A stretch of 64,000 nt of DNA from Streptomyces antimycoticus (GCF_005405925.1 NZ_BJHV01000001.1:3100001-3164000), one strand, 5' to 3'. Numbered from the stretch's first letter, positions 30,764-40,990 are shown. Notes: a model not told the origin generated them from the letters alone. Numbers and translations: made by a program.

Positions 30764-31836
30764 GAAGCTCGCCACCCCGCGTAGAACAGGCCGAGGCCGA
30801 CGATCACGCACATGCCCTGGATGATCCAGAACCGGACCACCACAAGGACTTCGCTCCACCCCTTGAGTTCGAAGTGGTGCTGGAGTGGCGCCATCCGGAA
30901 GACCCGTCGTCCGGTCGTCCGGAAGGAGCCGACCTGGATGACCACGGACATGGTGATCAGCACGAACAGGCCGCCGAGGAGGGCTACCAGCAGCTCCGTA
31001 CGCGAGCAGATGGCGAGGCCCGCGAGCGCGCCCCCGAGCGCGAGCGAACCGGTGTCACCCATGAAGATCTTGGCGGGTGAGGTGTTCCACCACAGGAAGC
31101 CGAAGCACGCGCCCATCAGGGCGGAGGCGACGACGGCCAGATCGAGCGGATCGCGGACCTCGAAACAGGACGCCGGGTTGGTGAGCGTCTGCGCGTTGGC
31201 GCAGGACTCCTGGTACTGCCAGACGCCGATGAAGGTGTAGGCGCCGAAGACCATCACGGAGGCGCCGGTGGCCAGACCGTCGAGACCGTCGGTGAGGTTC
31301 ACGCCGTTCGACATCGCGAGAATCATGAACAGCGCCCAGATCGCGAAGATCACCGGGCCGAAGGACCAGCCGAAGTCCTGGACGAAGGAGAGCCGGTCGG
31401 AGGCGGGGGTCTGCTGGCGCGCGTCGGCGAAGTTCAGCGCGAGGATCGCGAAGGCGATACCGACGATCAGCTGACCGGCCATCTTGGCCTTGGCCCGCAG
31501 GCCCAGGCTGCGCTGCTTGACGATCTTGATGTAGTCGTCGAGGAAGCCGACCAGACCCATGCCGGCGAACAGGAAGAGCACCAGCACGCCGGAGAAGGTC
31601 GGCTGACTGCCCGTGATCACCTTCGCCAGGGCGTAGGCGATCAGTGTGGCCAGGATGAAGGAGATTCCGCCCATCGTGGGCGTGCCCTTCTTGCTGCCGT
31701 GGGTGCGCGGGCCGTCGTCCCGGATGAACTGGCCGTAGCCCTTGCGCGCCAACAGCTTGATCAGCAGCGGGGTGCCGATCAGGGTCAGAAAGAGCCCGAT
31801 GGCTCCCGAGAAGAGGATCTGCCTCATGCCACCCAT
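30760..31836 (-). CDS. mraY: Phospho-N-acetylmuramoyl-pentapeptide transferase
   Basis: 358 residues, about ten membrane helices. Catalytic blocks GFLDDYIKI, NLTDGLDGLA and FMGDTGSLALGG carry the essential aspartates, and PLQHHFELKGW is the characteristic cytoplasmic loop. It makes lipid I from UDP-MurNAc-pentapeptide and undecaprenyl phosphate. Its ATG shares one base with the murF stop (TAATG), and its stop overlaps murD. Confidence 0.97.
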   Translation of the reverse strand: MGGMRQILFSGAIGLFLTLIGTPLLIKLLARKGYGQFIRDDGPRTHGSKKGTPTMGGISFILATLIAYALAKVITGSQPTFSGVLVLFLFAGMGLVGFLDDYIKIVKQRSLGLRAKAKMAGQLIVGIAFAILALNFADARQQTPASDRLSFVQDFGWSFGPVIFAIWALFMILAMSNGVNLTDGLDGLATGASVMVFGAYTFIGVWQYQESCANAQTLTNPASCFEVRDPLDLAVVASALMGACFGFLWWNTSPAKIFMGDTGSLALGGALAGLAICSRTELLVALLGGLFVLITMSVVIQVGSFRTTGRRVFRMAPLQHHFELKGWSEVLVVVRFWIIQGMCVIVGLGLFYAGWRAS

Positions 31837-33265
31837 TAGCGGACGCCCTCACCCTCGCCCTCGAGCAACGCCTGCGCGACCCGCTCCAGCCCCACCGACC
31901 TGGATGCCTTCACCAACACGACGTCCCCCGGTCGCAGCTCGCTGCGCAGCAGATCGACCGCTGCCCGCACGTCGGACACGTGCACCGACTCCTCACCCCA
32001 CGAACCCTCGTTCTTGGCGCCCATGTCCAGCCAGGCGGCCTCCTGGCCGCCGACCGCCACGAGCTTGCTGACGTTGAGCCGGACGGCCAGCCGTCCGATC
32101 GCGTCGTGCTCGGCCAGTGACTCCTCGCCCAGCTCGGCCATCGGGCCGAGCACCGCCCACGTGCGACGCCCCGGTGTGACAGTGCCCATGGCGACCAGCG
32201 CGCGCAGCGCTGCTCGCATGGACTCGGGGTTCGCGTTGTAGGCGTCGTTGACGACCGTCACGCCGTCCGAGCGCTCGGTGACCTCCATCCGCCAGCGGGA
32301 GAGCTGCCCCGCCTCGGAGAGCGACACGGCGATCTCGTCGACGGACATGCCCAACTCATGGGCGACGGCGGCCGCGGCGAGCGCGTTCGACACGTGGTGC
32401 TCACCGTACAGGCGCATGGTCACTTCGCTGCACCCGGTAGGGGTGTGAAGCGTGAAGGCGGGGCGGCCGCCGTCGGCGAGCCGGACATTCCCGGCACGCA
32501 CATCGGCGTCCTCGGCCTCGCCGAACAGGACGGTACGGGCCTTGGTGCGCGACGCCATGGCGCGCACCAGGGGGTCGTCGGCATTGAGCAGCGCCACCCC
32601 GCCCTCCTCGGCGGGGGCAGGGCTTCCACGAGCTCGCCCTTGGCCTCGGCGATCTGCTCCCGGCCGCCGAACTCTCCGATATGGGCGGTGCCGACGTTGA
32701 GCACGAGTCCGATACGGGGCGGGGTGAGGGTGGCCAGATACTGGATGTGGCCCTTCCCGCGGGCGCCCATCTCCAGCACCAGGTGCAGGGTGGCCTCGTC
32801 GGCGCTGAGCGCGGCCACGGGCAGCCCGATTTCGTTGTTGAAGTTGCCCGGCGTCCATACGGTGGGGCCGCGGCGCTGGAGGAGCTGGGCGATGAGGTCC
32901 TTGGTGCTGGTCTTGCCCGCGGAGCCGGTGAGCGCGACCACGGTGGCGTCCAGGCGCTCCACGACGGCGCGCGCGAGCGCTCCCATGGCGGCGATGACAT
33001 CGGGCACGACGATCGCCGGTACGGGGGCGTCCGCGGTGCCGACGGGGCGCGCGGCCAGGACCGCCGTGGCGCCGGCCTCGATCGCCCTGCGGGCGAAGTC
33101 GTGGCCGTCCACGCGCTCCCCGGGGAGCGCGGCGAAGAGGCTGCCGGGCCGCACCTCACGGGAGTCGATCACCACAGGGCCCGTGACCTTCAGGTCCGGG
33201 TCCGGTATGTCGTGCGGCTGTCCACCGACTAGGCCGGCGATCTCGGTGAGGGACAGTGCGATCAC
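31836..33265 (-). pseudogene. murF: MurF, UDP-MurNAc-tripeptide--D-Ala-D-Ala ligase, one-base frameshift
   Basis: GTG 33265 is preceded by a perfect GGAGGTGATC RBS. The first frame gives the N-terminal domain, ATP loop GSAGKTST (114-121), NNEIGLPVAAL and EMGARGKGHIQ up to GELVEALP. From about 32615 the family sequence moves to another frame (AEEGGVALLNADDPLVRAM) and continues to the C-terminal domain (VVNDAYNANPESMRAAL, LVKASRSVGLERVAQ) and TAA at 31836. The break sits in a run of five C; one more C restores ALPPAEEG and a 476-residue enzyme. Because murF is essential and the rest of the cluster is intact, a real null allele is very unlikely. Confidence 0.88.
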
Positions 33266-33327
33266 TGATCACCTCCGGCCGTGCGGGAGAGCTGCCTTGA
33301 GGGGGCTGGTGCGCGCATGGCGGTCTG

Positions 33328-35088
33328 TCATCCCTGGTCGTCTTGGTGATTGTCCCGGTGTTGTGAGCTTGTCTCGGGGCGCGTGGCATCGCGCCTGTGG
33401 GCTCGCTCACTGAGCTCGATGGCCTCGCGGAGTACCTGGCGGTCGTCGAAGGCACGGATCACGCCGGCGATGTCCTGGCCCAGTTCGTGGCCCTTGCCGG
33501 CCACGATGACGGTGTCACCCGGCTCGGCGCGGGCGACGGCGGCCGCGATGGCGTTGGCGCGGTCCTCCTCGACCAGCACATCGCCGCGCTCGTGAGCGGG
33601 CACCTCGGCTGCGCCCGCGAGCATGGCGGCGAGGATCGCGAGCGGGTCCTCGGAGCGCGGGTTGTCGGAGGTGAGGACGGCCGTGTCGGAGTACCGGGCC
33701 ACCGCGGCGCCCATGGGGCCGCGCTTGAGCCGGTCGCGGTCCCCGCCGCAGCCGAGGACGGCGTGCAGCTTGCCGTCGGTCACCTTACGGAGCGCACGCA
33801 GCACCGACTCCACGGCGTCGGTCTTGTGGGCGTAGTCGACGACCGCGAGGTAGGGCTGGCCCACGTCGACCCGCTCCAGCCGGCCCGGTACGCCGGGGAC
33901 GGCGGCGATGCCGTCGGCGGCCGTCTGCGGGTCGATCCCGGCGACGGCGAGGGCGACGACGGCGGCGAGCGCGTTGGCCACGTTGAAGGGGCCCGGGAGG
34001 GGCGCGGCGGCCCGTACGGACTCACCGTCCGGGCCGACGGCGGTGAAGGTCGAGCCGAGCGGGCCGACCTCGACGTCAGCGGCGCGCCAGTGGGCGTCGG
34101 GGTGGCCCTCGGCGGAGAAGGTGGTGACGGGTACCTCGGACTGCTCGATCAGCCGCCGGCCGTACTCGTCGTCGTAGTTGATCACTCCGGCGCGGCTGCG
34201 GGCCTTGGTGAACAGCTGGGCCTTGGCCTGGAAGTAGTCCTCCATGCCGGAGTGGAACTCCATGTGCTCCGGGCTGAGGTTGTTGAACACCGCGACGTCG
34301 AAGACGCAGCCGTCGACGCGGCCGAGGACCAGGGCGTGGCTGGAGACCTCCATGACGACCGAGTGGACGTCGCGCTCCCGCATCACCGCGAACAGGGCCT
34401 GCAGATCGGTGGCCTCGGGGGTGGTGCGCTCGGACTTGATGCGCTCGTCACCGATCCGCGTCTCCACGGTGCCGATGAGACCCGTAAGGCCGCCATCGTG
34501 CTTCGCTGCGGCCTTGAGGCCGCCCTCGATGAGATACGCGGTCGTGGTCTTGCCGGAGGTGCCGGTGATGCCGATCTGCAGCAGGTCCGCACCCGGCTCG
34601 CCGTAGATCGTGGCGGCCAGCGCACCCATCCGGCCGCGCGGGTTGTCCACCGCCAGGACCGGCAGTCCGGTGGCGGCGGCGCGCTCGGCGCCGGCCGGGT
34701 CGGTCAGCACCGCGACCGCGCCGAGGTCGGCGGCCTGGGCCGCGAAGTCCGCGCCGTGGAGGCGGGCGCCGGCCAGCGCGGCGTACACATCGCCGGGGCG
34801 TACGGCTCGCGAGTCATGGGTGATCCCGGTGACCGCGGCCCCCTCCGAGGCTTCGGGGGCATCGATGCCCAGCTGATCCGCCAGCTCCGCCAGCGGGATC
34901 GGGCGGACCTGGAGAGGGCGGGGCGCTCCCGGGTATTCCACAGAAACGTCCTTCTGAGGGGTTTGGGACTGATCAGCGTGGGGCACGGCGGTGAGCGTAC
35001 CCGGGACACCCGCTCCCCCGCGAAATGAGGCGGCGAAGCGGGGCCGTACCGGACCGTGGTTCCCGGGGTCCGGCGTGATCGTCGTCAC
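33328..35088 (-). CDS. murE: UDP-MurNAc-dipeptide--diaminopimelate ligase
   Basis: 586 residues from GTG 35088 (MTTITPDPGNHGPVRPRF), 12 bases past the ftsI stop. A disordered leader of about 65 residues precedes the Mur ligase fold: THDSRAVRPGDVYAAL, ATP loop GTSGKTTTAY, NLSPEHMEFHSGMEDYF. It also has SDNPRSEDP, whose DNPR motif selects diaminopimelate (LL- or meso-DAP) over lysine. VVDYAHKTDAVESVL and IVAGKGHELGQD complete the C-terminal domain. It separates from murF by 62 bases. Confidence 0.95.
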   Translation of the reverse strand: MTTITPDPGNHGPVRPRFAASFRGGAGVPGTLTAVPHADQSQTPQKDVSVEYPGAPRPLQVRPIPLAELADQLGIDAPEASEGAAVTGITHDSRAVRPGDVYAALAGARLHGADFAAQAADLGAVAVLTDPAGAERAAATGLPVLAVDNPRGRMGALAATIYGEPGADLLQIGITGTSGKTTTAYLIEGGLKAAAKHDGGLTGLIGTVETRIGDERIKSERTTPEATDLQALFAVMRERDVHSVVMEVSSHALVLGRVDGCVFDVAVFNNLSPEHMEFHSGMEDYFQAKAQLFTKARSRAGVINYDDEYGRRLIEQSEVPVTTFSAEGHPDAHWRAADVEVGPLGSTFTAVGPDGESVRAAAPLPGPFNVANALAAVVALAVAGIDPQTAADGIAAVPGVPGRLERVDVGQPYLAVVDYAHKTDAVESVLRALRKVTDGKLHAVLGCGGDRDRLKRGPMGAAVARYSDTAVLTSDNPRSEDPLAILAAMLAGAAEVPAHERGDVLVEEDRANAIAAAVARAEPGDTVIVAGKGHELGQDIAGVIRAFDDRQVLREAIELSERAHRRDATRPETSSQHRDNHQDDQG

Positions 35089-35100
35089 TGCTGGGTCCGC

Positions 35101-37083
35101 TCACTGGCCCGGGTTGTAGCTCACGGGGAGCCGTTTGGGCTGCTTCCCGGACGGCGGGACCTGCAGGGCCTTGAGGCCGAACTCCATGACCTTCTTGTAG
35201 ACCGGTCCGCAGACCTGACCGCCGAAGTAGCTGCCTTTCGTCGGGTTCTGAACGGCACAGTAGACGGTCAGCCGCGGTTTGTCGGCCGGGGCGAAGCCGG
35301 CGAAGGACGCGGTGTAGCCGCGGTAGCGGCCGGTCTTGGGGTCCACCCGGTTGGAGGTACCGGTCTTCCCCGCGACAAGATAGCCGGGGATCTTCGCCTT
35401 GGCGCCGGTGCCCTGCTGGTCGTCGACGACCGACTCGAGCATCTCGGCGAGCGTCTTCGCGGTCTCCTTACTGACGACACGGGTCTTCTCGGGGGAGGGC
35501 GCGGCCGTGTAGTCGCCGCCGGGCCCCTTGGTGCCGCGGACGAGGGTGGGCGCGATGCGCTCGCCGCCGTTGGCGATGGTGGAGTACACGGAGGCCGCCT
35601 GGACGGCGTTGAGCGACAGCCCCTGGCCGAAGGGGATGGTGTACTGCTGCGAGGCGCTCCAGTCCTGCGGCCGGGCCAGGATGCCCGGGGTCTCGCCGGG
35701 GAAACCGAGCCCGCTGGGCCGGCCGATCCCGAACTTCCGCAGGTAGGAGTAGAGGATCTGGTTCTTCTGCTTCTTGGTCTTCCCCAGCTGCTCGGTGGCG
35801 AGGATCGTGCCGATGTTGCTGGACTTGGCGAGCACGCCGTTGAGCGTGAGGTACCAGGTGGGGTGGTCGATGTCGTCGGCGAAGGCCCGGTCGGCGCGCG
35901 GCAGCCGGTTGGGGACCACCACATGGGTGTCCCAGCGGGCCACGCCCTCCTCGAGGACGGCGGCCATGGACATGAGCTTGCTGACGCTGCCGGGCTCGTA
36001 GGCGTCGGAGACCGCGGCGTTGCCCAGGTCGTCCGCGTCCGTCGTGGTGATGTCGCCGGGATCGAACCCGGGCGCGTTGGCCATCGCCAGGAGCTGTCCG
36101 GTCCGGGTGTCCTGGACGATGACATAGCCGCGGTCGGCCCCGGACTTGCGGACCTGGTCGGCGATGGCGCTCTGGGCGGCCCACTGGATGTCCCGGTCGA
36201 TGGTCAGCTCGTAATCGCTGCCGGGGACCGCGGGCTGCTCCTTGAGGTCCCCGGTGGGCACCTGGTGGCCGCCGGACTGGGCGTAGACGCGCTTGCCGTC
36301 CTTGCCCGCGAGCTTCTTGTTGAGCTGCTGCTCGAGCCCGGCGGCGCCGCGGCCGTCGCCACCCACGAATCCCAGTATCCCGGCGGCGAGATCCCCGTTC
36401 GGATAGACCCGCTTGCTGTGCGCCTCGCGGTTGACCCCGGCCAGGACGTTGGTGCCCTTGCCCTTGGTCGCCGCGTCGTCCAGGGCGCTCTTCAGGTCCT
36501 TGATCTGGTTCCAGACCTGCGGGGACTGCTGCCGGGCGAGCACCACGTACTGCGACCTGGGGTTGTCGGTGAGCTTCTTCTCCAGGTCCGCCTCCTCCTT
36601 GCCGAGGATCGGCGCGAGGAGGGCGGCGGCCTGGCGCGGCGCGTCACGGGTCTTGGCCGTCTTGGGCGTGAGCAGGTCGGGGGCGGCGGTGATGTCGTAC
36701 GCGTCCACCGTGGTCGCCAGATCGACGCCGTTGCGGTCGGTGATGGAGCCGCGCTCGGCGGACAGCTTCACCGGGATGTAGCGGTTGACGTTGGCCTTGG
36801 CCGCGTAGGCGCTGGCGTCGACGGCCTGCACCTGCAGCAGCCGTACGACGAAGACCAGCATGACGAGGGTGAGGCCGAGGCTGATCAGCCGCAGCCGGGG
36901 GCGCGGGCTGCCCAGCCGCAGCGGCTGGGCAGCACCGGGGCGCGGGCGCTGGGCCGGACGGCCGGACGATCCTCCCTGGCGCTCACCGGGGCGCCGCGCC
37001 GCGTCCTGGCGCGGGCGGCGGTCGCCGCGCGGACCGGCCGGGCCTGGTACGCCGCGGCGGCGGGGATCCTGGGGCGCGCTCAC
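35101..37083 (-). CDS. ftsI: Division-specific transpeptidase, class B penicillin-binding protein FtsI
   Basis: 660 residues from GTG 37083; an upstream GTG at 37116 would add eleven residues. A long basic, Pro/Arg-rich cytoplasmic N-terminus is followed by one membrane helix (LRLISLGLTLVMLVFVVRLL), the PBP dimerisation/pedestal domain (AERGSITDRNGVDLATT) and the transpeptidase domain. Active-site motifs are S366-V-S-K369, S421-S-N423 and K573-T-G. It cross-links septal peptidoglycan with FtsW and is a beta-lactam target. Confidence 0.95.
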   Translation of the reverse strand: MSAPQDPRRRGVPGPAGPRGDRRPRQDAARRPGERQGGSSGRPAQRPRPGAAQPLRLGSPRPRLRLISLGLTLVMLVFVVRLLQVQAVDASAYAAKANVNRYIPVKLSAERGSITDRNGVDLATTVDAYDITAAPDLLTPKTAKTRDAPRQAAALLAPILGKEEADLEKKLTDNPRSQYVVLARQQSPQVWNQIKDLKSALDDAATKGKGTNVLAGVNREAHSKRVYPNGDLAAGILGFVGGDGRGAAGLEQQLNKKLAGKDGKRVYAQSGGHQVPTGDLKEQPAVPGSDYELTIDRDIQWAAQSAIADQVRKSGADRGYVIVQDTRTGQLLAMANAPGFDPGDITTTDADDLGNAAVSDAYEPGSVSKLMSMAAVLEEGVARWDTHVVVPNRLPRADRAFADDIDHPTWYLTLNGVLAKSSNIGTILATEQLGKTKKQKNQILYSYLRKFGIGRPSGLGFPGETPGILARPQDWSASQQYTIPFGQGLSLNAVQAASVYSTIANGGERIAPTLVRGTKGPGGDYTAAPSPEKTRVVSKETAKTLAEMLESVVDDQQGTGAKAKIPGYLVAGKTGTSNRVDPKTGRYRGYTASFAGFAPADKPRLTVYCAVQNPTKGSYFGGQVCGPVYKKVMEFGLKALQVPPSGKQPKRLPVSYNPGQ

Positions 37084-37186
37084 GCGACGGCCGCCCTCGG
37101 CTCGGCGGCCGCCCACCGCGCGCGGGCGGTGCTCCGCGCGGGCGGGCCGGGTTGGGCGCGGGCTGGGGATCGCGTCACCGTGTCAC

Positions 37187-37774
37187 CTACTGAGGGGCCG
37201 GGGTGGACTGCGCGGAGGCGGAGGAGGTCGCGGAGAGGGCGGTGGGCAGCCCCCACGGGGTCACGGACGCCGTGCCCGCCGCAGACGGGGTGGCGGTCGA
37301 CGGCGCGAGGGCGGACGGGGTGGCGGTCGACGGCGTGAGGGCGGACGGGGTGGGCGACGCCTGGGACGGCGTGGGGTCGAGCGCGGACGGCAGCACCGGG
37401 CCGGGGGCGCCGAGTACCGAGGGCTGCCCCGAGGCGGGGGCGGGCACCCCGCTGACCGAGCCGTCCGGGTTGAGGAAGGCCGGGCTGCCGCCGGGCACCA
37501 TCCCCAGTTCCCGGGCGCGCCGCTCCAGTTCGGCGGGGGCGGAGAGCTGGTCGACGTCCTGCTGGAGCGCCTGGCGCTCGTCGGTGAGTTCCTCGGTCTG
37601 CTTCTCGAGCCTGCTGAGCTCGAACGACCCCTGGTTGAGGGAGGAGTTCAACAGCAGCAGGGCGATCAGGCCGGAGCCGAGCAGGACCACGACGAGCAGC
37701 ACGAAGGGCGTGCGCCTGGCCGTGGTGGCCCCCGGCACCGGCCGGCCTTTCGGCCCCGTCCCCCGCACGCTCAT
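37187..37774 (-). CDS. ftsL: FtsL-like septum protein
   Basis: 195 residues. One membrane helix (about 23-43, [19 protein letters not shown]) is followed by a leucine-zipper coiled coil ([18 protein letters not shown]) and an FtsL/DivIC-type [15 protein letters not shown] block. The long extracytoplasmic Ser/Thr/Pro/Ala tail contains repeated [14 protein letters not shown] units. It should bind FtsQ and a DivIC-like partner. Its ATG overlaps the rsmH stop as ATGA. Confidence 0.9.
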   Translation of the reverse strand: MSVRGTGPKGRPVPGATTARRTPFVLLVVVLLGSGLIALLLLNSSLNQGSFELSRLEKQTEELTDERQALQQDVDQLSAPAELERRARELGMVPGGSPAFLNPDGSVSGVPAPASGQPSVLGAPGPVLPSALDPTPSQASPTPSALTPSTATPSALAPSTATPSAAGTASVTPWGLPTALSATSSASAQSTPAPQ

Positions 37775-38733
37775 GGACCGACCTCTTCCCGGATGCGCTC
37801 AGCCCCCCGGAACCGGGCCGGGGCGGCCCGCCGGTTCTCGGCGATCTCCTCCTCGGTGGGCAGCTCCGCGCCGCGGGTGAGCAGCTTCAGCCGGGGCTGG
37901 TACTGCTCGGGGATGACCGGCAGTCCGGGGGGCGCCGTATTTCGGGCACCGGCTGCGAACACCTGCTTGACCAGGCGGTCTTCCAGCGAGTGATACGAGA
38001 GCACGGCGATCCGCCCGCCGACCGCGAGCGTCCCCACGGCCGCCGGAATGGCCTGCTCCAGGACCGCGAGCTCGCCGTTGACCTCGATCCGCAGCGCCTG
38101 GAACGTGCGCTTGGCCGGATTGCCGCCGGTGCGCTTGGCGGCCTGCGGCAGGGCCGCGCGGATCAGCTCGACGAGCCGGGCGCTGTTGGTGAACGGCTCC
38201 TTGGCGCGCTCGCGCACCACCGCGTCCACGATCTTCTTGGCGAACTTCTCCTCGCCGTACGCCCGCAGGATGCGCACCAGCTCGCCCGGCGGATAGGTGT
38301 TGAGCACCTCCGCCGCGCTGACGCCGGTGGTCTGGTCCATCCGCATGTCCAGCGGGGCGTCCTGGGCGTAGGCGAAACCGCGCTCGGCCTCGTCCAGCTG
38401 CATGGAGGACACGCCGAGGTCGAAGAGGATCCCCTGGACGCGCGGGACGCCGAGCCGGTCGAGGACCTCGGGCAGCTCGTCGTAGACCGCGTGGACCAGC
38501 GTGGCCCGGTCGCCGTACGGGGCGAGCCGCTCACCGGCGAGTCGCAGCGCGGACGGGTCGCGGTCCAGGGCGATGAGCCGGACCTCGGGGAAGTCGCGCA
38601 ACAGCGCCTCGCTGTGGCCGCCGAGGCCCAGGGTGCAGTCGACCACGACCGCGCCGGGCTGGGCGAGAGCGGGGGCCAGCATGTCCAGGCAGCGCTGGAG
38701 CATGACGGGAACATGGAGAGCGTTGCTGCTCAT
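37771..38733 (-). CDS. rsmH: 16S rRNA (cytosine1402-N4)-methyltransferase
   Basis: 320 residues from ATG 38733 ([19 protein letters not shown]). SAM-binding [36 protein letters not shown], and the C-terminal [14 protein letters not shown] and [12 protein letters not shown] blocks of MraW/RsmH. It methylates C1402 of 16S rRNA. It is the first gene of the dcw transcript here; no mraZ lies upstream. Confidence 0.96.
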   Translation of the reverse strand: MSSNALHVPVMLQRCLDMLAPALAQPGAVVVDCTLGLGGHSEALLRDFPEVRLIALDRDPSALRLAGERLAPYGDRATLVHAVYDELPEVLDRLGVPRVQGILFDLGVSSMQLDEAERGFAYAQDAPLDMRMDQTTGVSAAEVLNTYPPGELVRILRAYGEEKFAKKIVDAVVRERAKEPFTNSARLVELIRAALPQAAKRTGGNPAKRTFQALRIEVNGELAVLEQAIPAAVGTLAVGGRIAVLSYHSLEDRLVKQVFAAGARNTAPPGLPVIPEQYQPRLKLLTRGAELPTEEEIAENRRAAPARFRGAERIREEVGP

Positions 38734-39141
38734 TGCGCTGCTGGTGCGCCCTTCTGAGGATCGGGCGAGGATGGTACGCACCTCCGGGTCCCCGCCCGCT
38801 CTGAAGGGGAAGTGGCCTACTGGCGCCGGGGAAGTGACGTCAGGCGACCGGAGCGGGAGGAGGCCGAGGGGTACGTACGCACCGCGCTCACGCGAAATTC
38901 CGGGATCCGAGGGGAGCGTCACGCCTCCCACTTCGCGCCACTTTAGTCCACTCGTCCCTTCGGTCAACCAACCGGCCAGCGCGTCCCGCCCGGGGGTGGC
39001 ATCACCTCCCCCAAGCACCACACCGAGAGGCACAGGGGGCTGTGGGTTGCCTCACATCACCCGCTCGGACCACCCCGTTGCCCTCGTTTGCCCTACCTAA
39101 AGAGAAGACAAAAAACCCTGGTGAGAGGTAGCGTCGTCATC
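38734..39141. promoter_or_regulatory. dcw promoter region with three 10-bp-spaced GTGG repeats
   Basis: 408 bases between divergent rsmH and the carbonic anhydrase gene. On the minus strand GAGTGG, AAGTGG and AAGTGG occur at exact 10-base intervals (38928-38953). This resembles the MraZ-box arrangement (TGGGN repeats spaced 5 bases) known upstream of dcw clusters. No mraZ reading frame exists in the gap. Nothing else was recognised. Confidence 0.45.
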
Positions 39142-39696
39142 ATGTCGATATCAGCGCCGCAGCCGAATCCGTCCACCGACCGCGACGCCCGTACGGGAGA
39201 CACGGTCACCGACCGCCTCGTGGAGGCCAACCGCAAGTACGCCGAGAACTTCACCGACCCCGGAATGGACGCGCGGCCCGTGCAGCGCGTCGCCGTCGTC
39301 GCGTGCATGGACGCCCGACTGGACCTGCACGAGGCACTCGGCCTGGAGCTGGGCGACTGCCACACCATCCGCAACGCCGGCGGTGTGGTCACCGACGACA
39401 TCATCCGATCCCTGACCATCAGCCAGCGCGCGCTCGGGACCCGCAGCGTCGTGCTCATCCACCACACCGGCTGCGGTCTGCTGAACCTCACCGAGGACTT
39501 CCGGCATGAGCTGGAGGAGGAGGTGGGGCAGCGTCCCTCGTGGGCGGTCGAGGCGTTCAAGGACCTCGACGCCGACGTCCGCCAGTCGATGCAGCGGGTG
39601 CGCACCTCGCCGTTCCTGGTGCACACCGACGACGTCCGCGGCTTCGTCTTCGATGTGACGACGGGTCTGCTGCGGGAGGTCACGCCGCGCACCTGA
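39142..39696 (+). CDS. Beta-class carbonic anhydrase
   Basis: 184 residues from ATG 39142. Zinc-site residues are Cys55 with Asp57 and Arg59 (ACMDARL), and IHHTGCG with His107/108 and Cys111. IRNAGGVVTDD is the usual substrate-channel block. It interconverts CO2 and bicarbonate in the cytoplasm. At 184 residues it belongs to the short actinobacterial type. An upstream in-frame GTG at 39121 is possible. Confidence 0.9.
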   Translation: MSISAPQPNPSTDRDARTGDTVTDRLVEANRKYAENFTDPGMDARPVQRVAVVACMDARLDLHEALGLELGDCHTIRNAGGVVTDDIIRSLTISQRALGTRSVVLIHHTGCGLLNLTEDFRHELEEEVGQRPSWAVEAFKDLDADVRQSMQRVRTSPFLVHTDDVRGFVFDVTTGLLREVTPRT

Positions 39697-39761
39697 GGGA
39701 TGCTGAGGTGATGAAGGGATTCAGCACCCGAATTCGTACAAGCGTGACAAATAACCCCGGG

Positions 39762-39770
39762 TTATCCACA
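39762..39770 (+). promoter_or_regulatory. Single DnaA-box-like nonamer
   Basis: TTATCCACA, a perfect match to the enterobacterial DnaA box and one base from the Streptomyces form TTGTCCACA, lies in the 219-bp gap before the MoxR gene. Only one box is seen, so this is no origin. Confidence 0.3.
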
Positions 39771-39915
39771 GCCGAGTGACGCGAGGCCGCGGAGACCGCA
39801 AGAATGCATAGGTGACATCGTCCCCCGCAACCACGCGGGGGACCGACGTCAGCGTTTGCGGTGGGCCGGTCCGTTCCGAGGGCAACGGCCCTGAGAACGG
39901 GCCGAGGAGGGCCGG

Positions 39916-40971
39916 GTGACGACCTATGACGAGCGAGCGAGCCTCAGCGATCTGACCACCACAGCGGAGCGGATCCGCCGGTCGGTGGAGGGTGTGATCG
40001 AGGGCAAGCCCGAGGTCGTACGGCTTTCGCTGACCGTGCTGCTCGCCGAGGGGCATCTGCTGATCGAGGACGTCCCGGGCGTGGGCAAGACCATGCTGGC
40101 CAAGGCGCTCGCGCGGTCCATCGACTGCTCCGTGCGGCGGATCCAGTTCACCCCGGACCTGTTGCCGTCCGACATCACCGGCGTGAGCATCTTCGACCAG
40201 CAGCGCAAGGAGTTCGAGTTCAAGCCGGGCGCCATCTTCGCCCAGATCGTGATCGGCGACGAGATCAACCGCGCCTCGCCCAAGACCCAGTCCGCGCTGC
40301 TGGAGTCGATGGAGGAGCGCCAGGTCACCATCGACGGGGAGAGCTACGAGCTGCCCAACCCCTTCATGGTGGTGGCCACGCAGAACCCGGTCGAGATGGA
40401 GGGCACCTATCCGCTGCCCGAGGCGCAGCGCGACCGCTTCATGGCCCGTGTCTCCATCGGATACCCCAGCCCGCAGGCCGAGCTGCAGATGCTGGACGTC
40501 CACGGTGGCGTCTCCCCGCTGGACGACCTGCAGCCCGTCGCGCACGCCCATGAGATCGTCAAGCTGGTCGAGGCGGTGCGCTCGGTGCATGTCGCCGAGG
40601 CCGTCCGGCGTTACGCGGTGGACCTGGTGGCCGCCACCCGCAGCCACCCCGATCTGCGGCTGGGCGCCTCGCCCCGCGCCACGCTGCATCTGCTGCGGGC
40701 CGCCAAGGCGTCGGCCGCGCTGGCCGGGCGGGAGTTCGCGCTGCCGGACGATGTGCAGTCCCTCGCCGTGGCGGTGCTGGCGCACCGGCTGCTGCCCACC
40801 GCACAGGCCCAGCTGAACCGGCGCACCGCGGAGCAGGTCGTCACGGACATCGTGCAGCGCACCCCGGTGCCCACCTCCGGTTCGCGCGGCGCGGGTGGCG
40901 GGATGCCCCCGATGCCGCCCATGCCCCCGGCCGACTTCGGCCGGCAGCAGCCGGGCGCGCGGAGGCTGTGA
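39916..40971 (+). CDS. MoxR family AAA+ ATPase
   Basis: 351 residues from GTG 39916, with GAGGAGG about 8 bases upstream. Walker A EDVPGVGKTM (51-60), Walker B VIGDEINRAS (113-121), sensor VVATQNPVEMEGTYPLPEAQRDRF and a C-terminal lid domain. MoxR proteins act as chaperone-like ATPases for partner assembly, commonly with DUF58/VWA proteins. The DUF58 gene follows within 20 bases, then a transglutaminase, giving a clear three-gene operon. Confidence 0.93.
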   Translation: MTTYDERASLSDLTTTAERIRRSVEGVIEGKPEVVRLSLTVLLAEGHLLIEDVPGVGKTMLAKALARSIDCSVRRIQFTPDLLPSDITGVSIFDQQRKEFEFKPGAIFAQIVIGDEINRASPKTQSALLESMEERQVTIDGESYELPNPFMVVATQNPVEMEGTYPLPEAQRDRFMARVSIGYPSPQAELQMLDVHGGVSPLDDLQPVAHAHEIVKLVEAVRSVHVAEAVRRYAVDLVAATRSHPDLRLGASPRATLHLLRAAKASAALAGREFALPDDVQSLAVAVLAHRLLPTAQAQLNRRTAEQVVTDIVQRTPVPTSGSRGAGGGMPPMPPMPPADFGRQQPGARRL

Positions 40972-40990
40972 TGGCCGCGGGGGGACGGAC

